A stretch of DNA of 64,000 nucleotides from an uncultured Anaerobiospirillum sp. (GTDB taxonomy: Bacteria > Pseudomonadota > Gammaproteobacteria > Enterobacterales > Succinivibrionaceae), in the NCBI GenBank assembly GCA_944389615.1, contig CALXNA010000005.1, forward strand, positions 47,671 through 111,670, in the 5' to 3' direction. The translations under genes were made by a program, and so were the position numbers. Under the pieces are notes generated by a model. The model was given only the letters and a program-made list of their open reading frames with translations. It was not told where the DNA came from and did not search any database. Each line of letters opens with the position of its first letter. The stretch's first letter is position 1. This document shows positions 26,672 through 35,514 of this stretch, piece by piece.

Positions 26672-28474
26672 ATGCGCTCGCCCTCTGCCTCCGTGCTGCT
26701 GACGAGCGCGGCTATCCTGCGGGAGCTGGTCACCGTGCACCAGGCGCTCACGACGCCCGCCCCGCCGCGCGCGCCACACCAGCTCAAACCCAAGAAGGCG
26801 GTCAAGCTAGGCCCCAAGCCCCTGCCTAGGCTGCGCAAAGGGCGTAAGCCCAGCAACTACATCCAGCAAGTGCGCGCCCGCATGGACGAGCACCCTGAGG
26901 AGGTGCAGGCGCTGCTGGAGCGCCTTGAGGATGATACGGCCTCCCCGCGCCATCGCGATCGGGCCCAGATCTTACTGACCATCAACGACCCGAGCATCCA
27001 CGGCTGCTCGCAGCTCGCCTCAGAGCTCGGCTCAACCACGCCGCGCGTAGTACGCACCGTGCGCCGCTACTTAAGCTCCGGCATTGCGGTGGTGCACAGC
27101 GATGCCGCGCGCACCGGACGCCCGAGCAAGTTTACCCCGGACTTTAAGCTTAGGCTGGAGGCGCTGCTCTTATGGCGCCCGATGCAGCTCATCACGCAAG
27201 GCCTACTTCACAGCATGCTGCCGGCCTTAGCCGGGCACGCGCACTGGACGGGCTTTACCTTAGCGGCCGTCTTAGACGTAACCGCGCCGTCGATCTACAC
27301 CTACGGCCGCCGTCTGCACCTAGCGCAGCTGCACGAGCCGTGGGAGCTCTGCCCCAATCCCGACCGCGACTTTGTCGGCAATCTGATTCGCGTCGACTTG
27401 CTGCGCCACTTCAGCGACCAGCTCGGCTCTGAGATCTGGCACTACGACAGCATGACTTACACTCGCCCCCATAGCGACGCGAGCGTCCAGATGCTGGCCT
27501 TAGTGCAGCCTGAGCGCGGCAAAACCGCTGCCGTCTTTACCCCCAAGGCGCAAACAGCCGACCTTGAGCGCCTGATAAGTCAGCTCCTGCCTGCCCCGGC
27601 AGCCGAGGCCCCTAAGACGGCACCTGCAGAACAGACCGCCCGCTCCGGCGATCTAACCTTTAGCGCCGATGCTCGCATCGAGACGCTTGAGCCGAGCTAT
27701 CTGCCCACCGAGCGGCGCGCCATCACTGGCCTTGCGCACAAGCGGCGGCGCATTGTCATCATGGTCGAGGCGCTTGATCCGCATGCCCCGCTCTGGCAGG
27801 AGGTGCAAGCCCAGCATCCAGAGTTCACCGTCATCTTTGCGCCCGTGCTCGCCACCGGCACCAGCCCGACGACGCAGCTGTGGGATCGACTCGAGCTTGA
27901 TTTGCTCTCATCTAACCAGTTCTACGGCTTAGACCACTTAGAGCAAAGCGCCTTAAGCCAAGTGGCATTCTACAATGAGCCAGAGAACGTGCGCCCCTAC
28001 TCATGGGCGCTCGATGCCCTGCTCTTATTGAACCGGCGTATCTATACCCAAGTTTGGGGCAAGCGCAACCGCAAGGCGCTCGATAACATCATGCTGAGCT
28101 TCAACGAAGTGCACTACGACAACCCCACGCAAGAGGCGCTCAAGCCTGACACGTGGGCCACCTTTCGCCATCTACGCAAGGTCGCCAGCGCTCAGAGTAC
28201 CACCGAGTATGATGGCCTGCCGCTCATCGATAACACCGTCTGGCAGAGCTTAAGCGAGCGCTTTGCTGAAGCCTTAAATGGCTGCCCCGAGCTGACGCAG
28301 CTCAAGCCCAGCGCCCGCGCTACCTTAGATCACCCGCACCCCGATCTCTTCAGTGCGCAGGTGCAAGCGGCCTATCAGTCCGCGCCGCAGGCCCGCGCCC
28401 TGCTCATCTTGCTTGAGCAGCGCGTGCCCAACCAGCCCTACCACCCAACGCTCACCGAGCTGCGCGACGCTTAG
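26672..28474 (+). CDS. IS630-like transposase-derived protein (600 aa)
   Basis: Residues about 75-160 resemble the N-terminal HTH region of IS630/Tc1-type transposases (HRDRAQILLTINDPSIHGCSQ, then RVVRTVRRYLSSGI, then TGRPSKFTPDFKLRLEALL). A DDE-like core may follow (IWHYDSMTY as the first Asp; a later acidic segment WDRLELDLL), but I cannot assign all three acidic residues. At 600 aa it is much longer than IS630 transposases (about 340). No terminal inverted repeats or TA duplications were seen. It starts 2 bases after the DUF4156 stop with no ribosome site of its own, suggesting translational coupling. A domesticated or very diverged transposase is the best guess. Confidence 0.5.
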   Translation: MRSPSASVLLTSAAILRELVTVHQALTTPAPPRAPHQLKPKKAVKLGPKPLPRLRKGRKPSNYIQQVRARMDEHPEEVQALLERLEDDTASPRHRDRAQILLTINDPSIHGCSQLASELGSTTPRVVRTVRRYLSSGIAVVHSDAARTGRPSKFTPDFKLRLEALLLWRPMQLITQGLLHSMLPALAGHAHWTGFTLAAVLDVTAPSIYTYGRRLHLAQLHEPWELCPNPDRDFVGNLIRVDLLRHFSDQLGSEIWHYDSMTYTRPHSDASVQMLALVQPERGKTAAVFTPKAQTADLERLISQLLPAPAAEAPKTAPAEQTARSGDLTFSADARIETLEPSYLPTERRAITGLAHKRRRIVIMVEALDPHAPLWQEVQAQHPEFTVIFAPVLATGTSPTTQLWDRLELDLLSSNQFYGLDHLEQSALSQVAFYNEPENVRPYSWALDALLLLNRRIYTQVWGKRNRKALDNIMLSFNEVHYDNPTQEALKPDTWATFRHLRKVASAQSTTEYDGLPLIDNTVWQSLSERFAEALNGCPELTQLKPSARATLDHPHPDLFSAQVQAAYQSAPQARALLILLEQRVPNQPYHPTLTELRDA

Positions 28475-28493
28475 CGCCACCGCATGGCGCGCC

Positions 28494-28600
28494 TCAAACG
28501 GTGCGAGCATCAAACGCTACGCGCCTCAAATCGTGCACGCATCAAATCGTGCACACATCAAACGCTACGCGCCTCAAATCGTGCACGCATCAGATCGTGC
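28494..28600. repeat. Seven tandem copies of a 16-bp repeat between convergent genes
   Basis: Units such as TCAAATCGTGCACGCA start at 28494, 28510, 28526, 28542, 28558, 28574 and 28590. A 48-bp higher-order period (three units) repeats once. The last unit includes the glnE stop codon (TGA at 28592-28590 on the minus strand). No transcription terminator was seen in this gap. Confidence 0.85.
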
Positions 28601-31600
28601 TTTGGGGCAGGGCGCTATTGTTGCCTGCCGGGCTAAAGCGCGCAGCGGCGTCTTTAAAGATGTCATCGAAGATAGCGCCGACTTGATCACACTCAACCGG
28701 GCGGTCGCTTAAGGCCACGATGCGCGGCAAGTTAGCAAGGCTGACACGGTGGTAGCACTCGCGAATGGCGATGTAGGCATGCTGCAGGGCATCGGTGGTC
28801 TCTGGACTTAAGATGCCAAGGCGCGCGCACTCATCGAAGATACGCATATTGTCCGACCACAGCACCATATCTGGGTGATGCGGCGCTTCGCGCAGTAAGA
28901 GGTACTGGGCGATGAACTCGATGTCGACCATGCCGCCGCGGCCTTGCTTTAAGTCAAAGAGCTTATCGGAGCTGCGGTCTAAGTAATTGCGCATCTTCAT
29001 GCGCATGGCGTAGACGTCGTCGCTTAACTTGACCTCATCGCGCGGCGTGCGCAGCACTTCGGCGCGTACCCGGTTAAAGCTCTCGATCACGCGCTCTGAG
29101 CCCGCCACCGCGCGGGCGCGCACCAAGGCCTGATGCTCCCACGTCCACGCGCGATTCTTTTGGTAGAGCTCATAGGCGGCCAAGTCGCTCATCAGTACGC
29201 CCGAGTCACCGTCCGGGCGCAGGCGCATATCGAGGTCATAGAGCACGCCACCGCTCATACGCGTAGTGCACAGGTGCATGAAGCGTTGGACAAAACGCTG
29301 ATAGAACATGGCTGCGGAGACTTGGTGCGCACCGTGCTCATCGGTGCCCATGGTCATGCCCTCATTGGCCTCGCGGATGAAGACCATATCGAGATCGGAC
29401 TTATAGCCGAGCTCGATGCCGCCTAACTTGCCATAGGCAATGATGGCAAAACCCGGATCTTGTGGGTCGCGATCGCGTGGCGCGCCGTACTTGGCCACAG
29501 TCTGCCGCCACGACAGGAGCGCAACCTCGCGCAACAGCGCTTCGGCCAGCCATGTCAAGGAGTCGGAGATCTTCATCAAAGGCAGACTCTGGCTTTGGTC
29601 GCTCATCGCGATGCGCAGCACCATGGTCTTCTTGAACAGGCGCAACTCCTCCATCTGCTCTTCAAGATCGTCGGGGTCAATGCGCAGGAGGCGCTCATTG
29701 ATCCACGCGAGGTACTCCTCGGGGCGCGGCGGCTTTTGGAAATAGCGCGGGGCGATCAGCTCATCGAGCAAGATCGGGTGGGCCGAAATCAATGCTCCGG
29801 CAAAGTCGTTGCCATCAAGCAGCGCCAAGAGCTTTTGACAGGTGCCGTCATTTTCCACCAAGAGCTGCAGATAGGTCGTGCGCAGCGCCACCTTCTCAAT
29901 CAAGGCCGCGACCTTTTTGAACAAGGCCGGAGCATTGTGGTAGCGCGCCACTTGGCGGATAAGCTTAGGCATCAAGCGCACCAAAGTCTCGCGCCCAATC
30001 GGGCCCACCGGCAGGCGCGCCAAGGTATGATGCAGCTGAATGATCGCCTGCGCGAGCTCATAGGCATGAGTGGCCTTGCCGGTCGGCCGAGTGCTCGGTA
30101 AAGCGGCCGGAGCTCCTTGGGCAATGGCCGTGGTGCTCACCCCGGCATCGCTTGCGCGCGGTGCCTCAGGCTCAGGGCTGGGCTTGGCCTCGGTCGGCTT
30201 CGGATGGGAGATCAAATGACTGCGGCTTAAGTTAAGGCCACGACCGTGGCTACTGCGCCCCATGGTGCGCCAGCGGCTAAAGCTGCTCGAGTGCAGACTC
30301 GAGTTGGCATTACTGTTGGCGCCATGGAAGGCCGGGCTCGTCGCCTTAGCCTCAGGCGCAGGTTCCGCAGCCGCAGCCGGAGCCTCCTCAAGGGCCGCCG
30401 CAGCATCGAGCGCCACCGGCGCGGCCCCAACGATGCCCTGCGTCACCGCTTGTGCCGCCACGCTGCCAATCCCGCCGGTACCACCTAACACCGAAATGGC
30501 ACTACCAACCGTACCGCCCCCGGCCAAGGCTCCGGCGGTAGTACCCGGAGCCGAGCTCTGCGGCGCTGGCTCCGTCAGACCCGGGTTGACCATGAGCGGG
30601 ATGAGCACGTGCTCGAGCTCAGCGGCGCTTAAGGTCGACTCCCACAGCTCGACGTTTTCGGTGCTGTGCTCGTCTTGGGCCTCATTGTCATCGCGCATCA
30701 CCGAAACAAATTCTTGGTGCACTTGGGCGCGAATGGCATCAAGCTCCGCGGTGAGCTCGGCGAAGGTGGCCTTGCCCATGCTGATGGCTACACGCAGCTG
30801 ATCCTTATCGTTATAAGGCAGGCTCTGGGTTTGCTTATCGGCCAGCTCCTGGGTGATATTCTCTAAACGGCGCAGGTAGATATAGCAAATATCAAGGCGC
30901 TCGCACACATCTTGCGGCAGCAGCTGCAACTTAGTGATATTGCGCAAAGTCTTGCGCAGGCTGCGCTCGACCAGCTCGGGGATGCGTCCACCGCGCATCA
31001 GCTCGAAGACCTGCGCGATGAACTCGATCTCACGGATGCCGCCCGAGCCCAGCTTAAAGTTATCGACCAAGTTGCGGCGCCGTACTTCGGCCTCAATCAT
31101 ATGCTTGAGCTTGCGCAGCGACTCGATGGCGCCGTAATCAAGGTAGCGCCGATAGACGAAGGGCCGCAGCAGCTCAATCAGTTCATCGCCATAGCTGCCC
31201 CATTTGTGGTGGTCACCGATGAGCTTGGCCTTAACCAAGGCATAGCGCTCCCAAGTACGCCCTTGGGTTTCGTAGTAGACCGAAAGTGCATCAAAGGATG
31301 AGACCAAGGGGCCGGCATCACCAAAGGGGCGCAGCCGCAGGTCGATGCGATAGCAAAAGGAGTCGGCAGTGGTCTCTGAGAGCAAGTTGCTGACGCGCTG
31401 CACGACCTTGGTGAAGTATTCTTGGTGCGAGAGGGCGCGATTGCCGCCGCGCGTTTCACCATCGTACGGGTAGCAACACATCAAATCGATGTCCGAGGAG
31501 AAGTTAAGCTCGCCGCCACCCAACTTGCCCATGCCTAAGATCAAAAGCGGCATCGGCACGCCTTGGCGATCATAGGCATTGCCAAAGCTCGCCTCAAACT

Positions 31601-32081
31601 CAGTGCGCACCACGTCCACAGTATGGGTCACAATGCCTTCGGCGAGGTTGGAGAGCGCCACGAAGATCTCTTCGATATCGGCCCGCCCCGTCAGATCGCG
31701 CCACGCAAGCGCCATCATGCGAGTACGGCGCAACACACGCAAGCGCCGCTTGAGCTCAGGCTCGGGCAGCCCCACCACAATCTGCTCCTTGATAGCATCG
31801 GTAGCATCATAGGAGAGATAGCCATGCTCTAAGAAGCCAGCACGCACCAGCTGGGCGCACTCCTCAGGGTACTGAATGAGGGTCTTGGCCACAAACTCCG
31901 ACATGGAGAGCACATACAAGAGCTCCGGGCGCGCGCTCAAAAGCGCAAAGTCCTCAGGCGTCGCCCTTTGCTTGAGACGCTCAAGGTAGTTGCGTCCATC
32001 CGTGAGCAAGCTCTCGGGCAAGGACGGCAAATGCTCAGGGTCAGGGAAGATGGCGTAAGGATAATCGGGCATGGCCAGCAT
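28590..32081 (-). CDS. glnE: Bifunctional glutamine synthetase adenylyltransferase/adenylyl-removing enzyme with a large central insertion (1163 aa)
   Basis: Two nucleotidyltransferase cores are present: GMGKLGGGELNFSSDIDL (183-200, de-adenylylating half) and AYGKLGGIELGYKSDLDM (882-899, adenylylating half). The enzyme adds or removes AMP on glutamine synthetase in response to PII. E. coli GlnE is 946 aa. The extra length is a segment at about 500-672 rich in Gly, Ala, Pro and Ser (GTTAGALAGGG, then EEAPAAAAEPAPEAKA) between the two halves, apparently a disordered linker. AAGGAGG precedes the ATG at 32081. It is divergent from ygiM, as part of the conserved glnE–ygiM neighbourhood of enterics. 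Confidence 0.95.
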   Translation of the reverse strand: MLAMPDYPYAIFPDPEHLPSLPESLLTDGRNYLERLKQRATPEDFALLSARPELLYVLSMSEFVAKTLIQYPEECAQLVRAGFLEHGYLSYDATDAIKEQIVVGLPEPELKRRLRVLRRTRMMALAWRDLTGRADIEEIFVALSNLAEGIVTHTVDVVRTEFEASFGNAYDRQGVPMPLLILGMGKLGGGELNFSSDIDLMCCYPYDGETRGGNRALSHQEYFTKVVQRVSNLLSETTADSFCYRIDLRLRPFGDAGPLVSSFDALSVYYETQGRTWERYALVKAKLIGDHHKWGSYGDELIELLRPFVYRRYLDYGAIESLRKLKHMIEAEVRRRNLVDNFKLGSGGIREIEFIAQVFELMRGGRIPELVERSLRKTLRNITKLQLLPQDVCERLDICYIYLRRLENITQELADKQTQSLPYNDKDQLRVAISMGKATFAELTAELDAIRAQVHQEFVSVMRDDNEAQDEHSTENVELWESTLSAAELEHVLIPLMVNPGLTEPAPQSSAPGTTAGALAGGGTVGSAISVLGGTGGIGSVAAQAVTQGIVGAAPVALDAAAALEEAPAAAAEPAPEAKATSPAFHGANSNANSSLHSSSFSRWRTMGRSSHGRGLNLSRSHLISHPKPTEAKPSPEPEAPRASDAGVSTTAIAQGAPAALPSTRPTGKATHAYELAQAIIQLHHTLARLPVGPIGRETLVRLMPKLIRQVARYHNAPALFKKVAALIEKVALRTTYLQLLVENDGTCQKLLALLDGNDFAGALISAHPILLDELIAPRYFQKPPRPEEYLAWINERLLRIDPDDLEEQMEELRLFKKTMVLRIAMSDQSQSLPLMKISDSLTWLAEALLREVALLSWRQTVAKYGAPRDRDPQDPGFAIIAYGKLGGIELGYKSDLDMVFIREANEGMTMGTDEHGAHQVSAAMFYQRFVQRFMHLCTTRMSGGVLYDLDMRLRPDGDSGVLMSDLAAYELYQKNRAWTWEHQALVRARAVAGSERVIESFNRVRAEVLRTPRDEVKLSDDVYAMRMKMRNYLDRSSDKLFDLKQGRGGMVDIEFIAQYLLLREAPHHPDMVLWSDNMRIFDECARLGILSPETTDALQHAYIAIRECYHRVSLANLPRIVALSDRPVECDQVGAIFDDIFKDAAARFSPAGNNSALPQSTI

Positions 32082-32320
32082 GGCAGCCTCCTTAAGTTGC
32101 GACGGGCACCAGTCTTAACTTAGCCCGAAAGCACCCACAAAGCAAGCGCCGCCCACTCCGGCGCACCACCGCCCGCCGCCTATGCCCCTGAACCTAGGCC
32201 ACGCAGGCCCGCCCCAGCGCCGCCCAATCTACGCGGCCCAAGCAGCGCGCGCAGCCCGCGGTGCGGGCGTTTGTGCTAAGATGAGCCACCATTTGAGCAC
32301 TAACCAAGGACAAATTCAAA

Positions 32321-33058
32321 GTGCGCTTCTTTTCCTATTTGCGTGCGTGCGCGCCACGTACGATGTGCGCCCTGTGCGCTCTGCTGTTGGGCCTCTCGGT
32401 ACAAGCTGAAGAGCAAGGCAGCTTAAGCCAAGCCGTGGCCGACCAGGTTCCCTCAACTGAGGCCGCGGCCAATCACCCTAAGCCTGATGCCAATGGCTAC
32501 TATGTGGGCGGCCCCGTCTATGTCTCAGACAAAAACAAGGTCTGGACGCGCACCGGCCCGGGCGAAGGCTATCGCATCAATGGTGCACGCCAAATCGGTG
32601 AGCCGATGACCTTTGTGCGCTACTCCGACAATGGCCGCTACGCCCAGCTGCGCGTTGAGGACTCGACCTTTTGGATGCCACTTGACACCATTCAGCCTGA
32701 GATCTGCGGCGAGCCCCTCTCGCAGCAGTTGCGAGCGCAACTTGCCGAGCTGCAAGCGCGCTATGACAACTACGACAATGAGATCATGCGGGAGCTCAAG
32801 AGCACGCGCGAAGAGCTGGCGCGCCTGACGCGCGAGAACGCCGAGCTCAAGTCAAGCATCACCAATAAAGATGAGACCATTGCCGAGCTCGACGAGCTCT
32901 ATCGCGACTATGCCGAGCGCCTTGAGACCAAGGACTTAGACATGCAAATGCGCTGGTGGCTCCAAGGCGCGATCATCGCCCTGTGCGGTGCGGTCGTCGG
33001 CGTCATCTTCGTCTTCATTCCACGCCCCAGCCGTAAGCAAAAGCGCGAGCGCTACTAA
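32321..33058 (+). CDS. ygiM: YgiM-type SH3-domain membrane protein (TIGR04211 family, 245 aa)
   Basis: Signal sequence (about 1-29, ending VQAEE), then a bacterial SH3-type domain (YVSDKNKVWTRTGPGEGYRI…GEPMTFVRYSDNGRYAQL). A coiled coil follows at about 130-205 (LRAQLAELQARYD, LKSTREELARLTRENAELK), then a C-terminal membrane helix (WWLQGAIIALCGAVVGVIFVF) and a basic tail. This order is that of YgiM, an inner-membrane protein of unknown role. The start is a GTG at 32321 with AAGGA about 12 bases upstream; no better ATG exists before the signal peptide. Confidence 0.85.
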   Translation: MRFFSYLRACAPRTMCALCALLLGLSVQAEEQGSLSQAVADQVPSTEAAANHPKPDANGYYVGGPVYVSDKNKVWTRTGPGEGYRINGARQIGEPMTFVRYSDNGRYAQLRVEDSTFWMPLDTIQPEICGEPLSQQLRAQLAELQARYDNYDNEIMRELKSTREELARLTRENAELKSSITNKDETIAELDELYRDYAERLETKDLDMQMRWWLQGAIIALCGAVVGVIFVFIPRPSRKQKRERY

Positions 33059-33166
33059 CCCGCGCCTGCGCGCTCTCACGCGCGCCCTGCCGCGCTGCCG
33101 CCGCGCCGCGCGGTGGGCTACTTGCCCTGCTCTATCGGCGCGAGCCTCTTATCCTAAGGAGCAGGT

Positions 33167-34649
33167 ATGGCGCAACACTATCTCCTCCGCCTTCAGTTGA
33201 TGCCCTCTTGCCGGACATTCGCACCGACCTATCTCATTACCAGCAACTACAACAGAGCCATGCGCTGTTTGTAGACAAGACGGCCCTTCTCCAAAATCTC
33301 GTAAAGCGCAAGCGAGTGTTCTTGGCGTGGCTCGATGGCTGGGGCAAAACCATGCTCGTTTCGCTGCTCGAAGAGCTCTTTATCCACGGCACGCAGCACT
33401 TTGAGCACCTCGCGATCGCCGCTCTCTGGCAGGAGCAGCAGTATCAGGTGCTCAAGCTCTCCTTTTTGCACCTGCGCGATCCGGCTACCTTTGAGCAGGA
33501 GCTCTGTGCTGAGTTGCGGGCCGCCTGCTACCACGCAGGCTTTCACGATATCTACGATTTCATCCCTGAGTACAACGATTTCAATATCTTATTCCTGCGC
33601 GTTATCAGCGAAGTGCTCAAAGAGAAGTATGTTGTAGTGCTCATCGATGATTGGGATACCCCGCTCACCAGCAACCTGCATGACCGGGCAGCCTTTGAAG
33701 CCAATAGCGCACATCTGCGCGCTTTCTCAACTTGGCTACAAGCACGCAAAAACGTGTGTTTTGCTCCTCACCTTGCCCGCAGCGCCGCCCGCTATCACCT
33801 CAGTGAAGAGGCCATGCTCAAGCAGCTCCGGAGCCACTATGGCAACTTTTGCTGAGATGAAATGGGGCAGGTTCACCTCTACCACCCTCTGGCGCTAAAC
33901 CGCTTCTTTGCTCAAGTGACGCACGAGCCCAACAGCGCGCCACCATTTAAGCCCTTTGGGCTGCAGCAATCCGCTGCCCCCAACCTGCTCCTGCACTTTC
34001 TCAGGGCCTACCACCCTGCTATCACCAGCCTTGAGCCGCTCAAGGCCGATGGCATTAAGCTCTCGCAGCAAGCCATCTCGGCGGCCTACCATAGTGACGA
34101 TATGTCATTGGTGAAGCTCTTGCTGCAGACCTAGTTCCTAACGATCAAAGAGAAGTTGGAAACCAACCAAGAGACCGAGCTATTGGACTAAGCTGACTAC
34201 CGGTGCAGCTCGCCAACGTCCGCGCGGTGCGCCACCTCAACGACCTGCTTAGCTCAGTCAACTTTACACTCTGGCCATCCCCGGCGCAGCCTGCGCGCTA
34301 TAGCCTGCTACTGGTCTTATTCCTACAAGCTATGCTCGACGCAACGCAGGTACGTCAAACCGGAACCCAGCACGAAGGGTATGGTGATGTAGCGGCCCTC
34401 AGCCACCATGAGCTCTTTGCCTTTGAGCTGCAGCTGCTCCCCGCTCACGCCGCCAATCCTGCGCAGGTCACGCCCAAGCGTTTAGTACCTCATGACTTAG
34501 ATCAAGCCATAGGCCAGCGTATGGGCCGCGAGCAGCTGTGCATAGAGCGCTGGTACGGCGTGGTCTTGGTGATCTCGGAGGCAACTCACCAAGTCTGCGC
34601 GTGGCGCGCAATCGAGCCTCATGGAGCCACGCAGCTCACCACCGCGTAA
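33167..34649 (+). pseudogene. Decayed AAA-ATPase/PD-(D/E)XK nuclease-like gene
   Basis: The sequence follows the common 'AAA-ATPase-like with C-terminal nuclease domain' family: LFVDKTALLQNLVK, a Walker A region reduced to WLDGWGKTMLVSLL, VVVLIDDWDTPL (Walker B), then HYGNFC-DEMGQVHLYHP where the family has …YDGYCFD…VYNP. Lesions: the ATG at 33167 after AAGGAG is out of frame with the body; an in-frame TGA lies at 33853-33855; a stop follows at 34132-34134. The nuclease-like tail (GYGDVAALSHHELFAFELQL) is in another frame at 34203-34649. The family is common in gut anaerobes and of unknown function. Confidence 0.75.
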
Positions 34650-34735
34650 GCAGCGGTCGCCGCTGCAGGCTGGAAGCCCTGACCTGCTGCAAGACAGGCC
34701 TATGACAGGCTGCTGAAAGCGCGGCCTAACTGCCG

Positions 34736-34925
34736 TTGCGGCTTGACCTCAGGCTGCGTCAGCCCCAACTGCGGCTGCCCGCCCGCCCCATACCCATCCC
34801 ACGCCCGGGCCATCCGCATTTGGCAGGCCACGGGTGCGCGTCCGGGGACGCTCAAGTTAAGGCCACTACGGCAACATCAAGCTCCGGGCTGGCCACTAAG
34901 GTCTCTAAGGCAAGGCAGTGAGAGC
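34736..34925 (+). repeat. Dispersed repeat, module B, copy 1
   Basis: This stretch matches the reverse complement of 48500-48690: both contain TGACCTCAGG, AGCCCCAACTGCGGC, ATCCGCATT, GGTGCGCGTC and GGGGACGCTCA in the same order. It is non-coding as far as I can tell, and lies in the 418-bp gap between the AAA-ATPase pseudogene and the small membrane protein gene. Nothing else was recognised in that gap. Confidence 0.7.
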
Positions 34926-35067
34926 ACACTCTCCGGCTCTGTGCTGTGCCTTAGGTGAGCGCATTACTGAGCCCTACCCTTTTGGTTAGTGTTGCAGACG
35001 AAATGGCCCGGGAGCCAAGCGGTTAGATGCCGTCTCCATACACGCATTGCCTTGACTGGGAGCGTCC

Positions 35068-35514
35068 TTAAGACTGCGCCGCAGGCTCAGGGTTTGATTT
35101 AGGAGCAGGTGCAGCCGCCGTCTTGGACACAAAGCGCACTTGATAGACGCCCCGTCCGACGGAGCGCTTTTGGCCTTTGACCGCGGTGAGCTTGACCTCA
35201 TGGTGATAGCGCTCGGGCTTGTCGCCCAACACCGTTACTTGGGCAAAGTCCGCTTTACCCCGAAAGCCCACCACGCCCTCATAGAGGTCGGCTAAGGGCT
35301 CATAGTGGTAGTAGGTGGAGATCGCCTCCATATCCGCAATGAGCTGGGCTTGCAGCTTGGTGGTACGCTCCTTGGTCTGATAGTCAAGCGACCAATAGAG
35401 CACGGTCAGCCCCACAAGGCATGAGGCCATGCATAAGAAGAAGAGGCGCAGGGCCTTTACCCAGTTAAAGGAGAGCTGATAGAGCGCTTGAGCGCGCTCT
35501 TCGGACGTTAGCAT
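35068..35514 (-). CDS. Single-pass membrane protein, partner of the ExeA-like ATPase (148 aa)
   Basis: Unrecognised family. It has a cytoplasmic N-terminus of about 22 residues, one membrane helix (LFFLCMASCLVGLTVLYW), a periplasmic region of about 85 residues and a Pro/Ala-rich tail (AAAPAPKSNPEPAAQ). The start overlaps the end of the ExeA-like gene by 7 bases, so the two are translationally coupled and probably act together. Topology resembles GspB- or MshL-accessory type proteins, but no homology is visible. Confidence 0.65.
   Translation of the reverse strand: MLTSEERAQALYQLSFNWVKALRLFFLCMASCLVGLTVLYWSLDYQTKERTTKLQAQLIADMEAISTYYHYEPLADLYEGVVGFRGKADFAQVTVLGDKPERYHHEVKLTAVKGQKRSVGRGVYQVRFVSKTAAAPAPKSNPEPAAQS

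Noticed and set aside
29460..30101. 213-codon frame on the plus strand
   Set aside because: Antisense to glnE.
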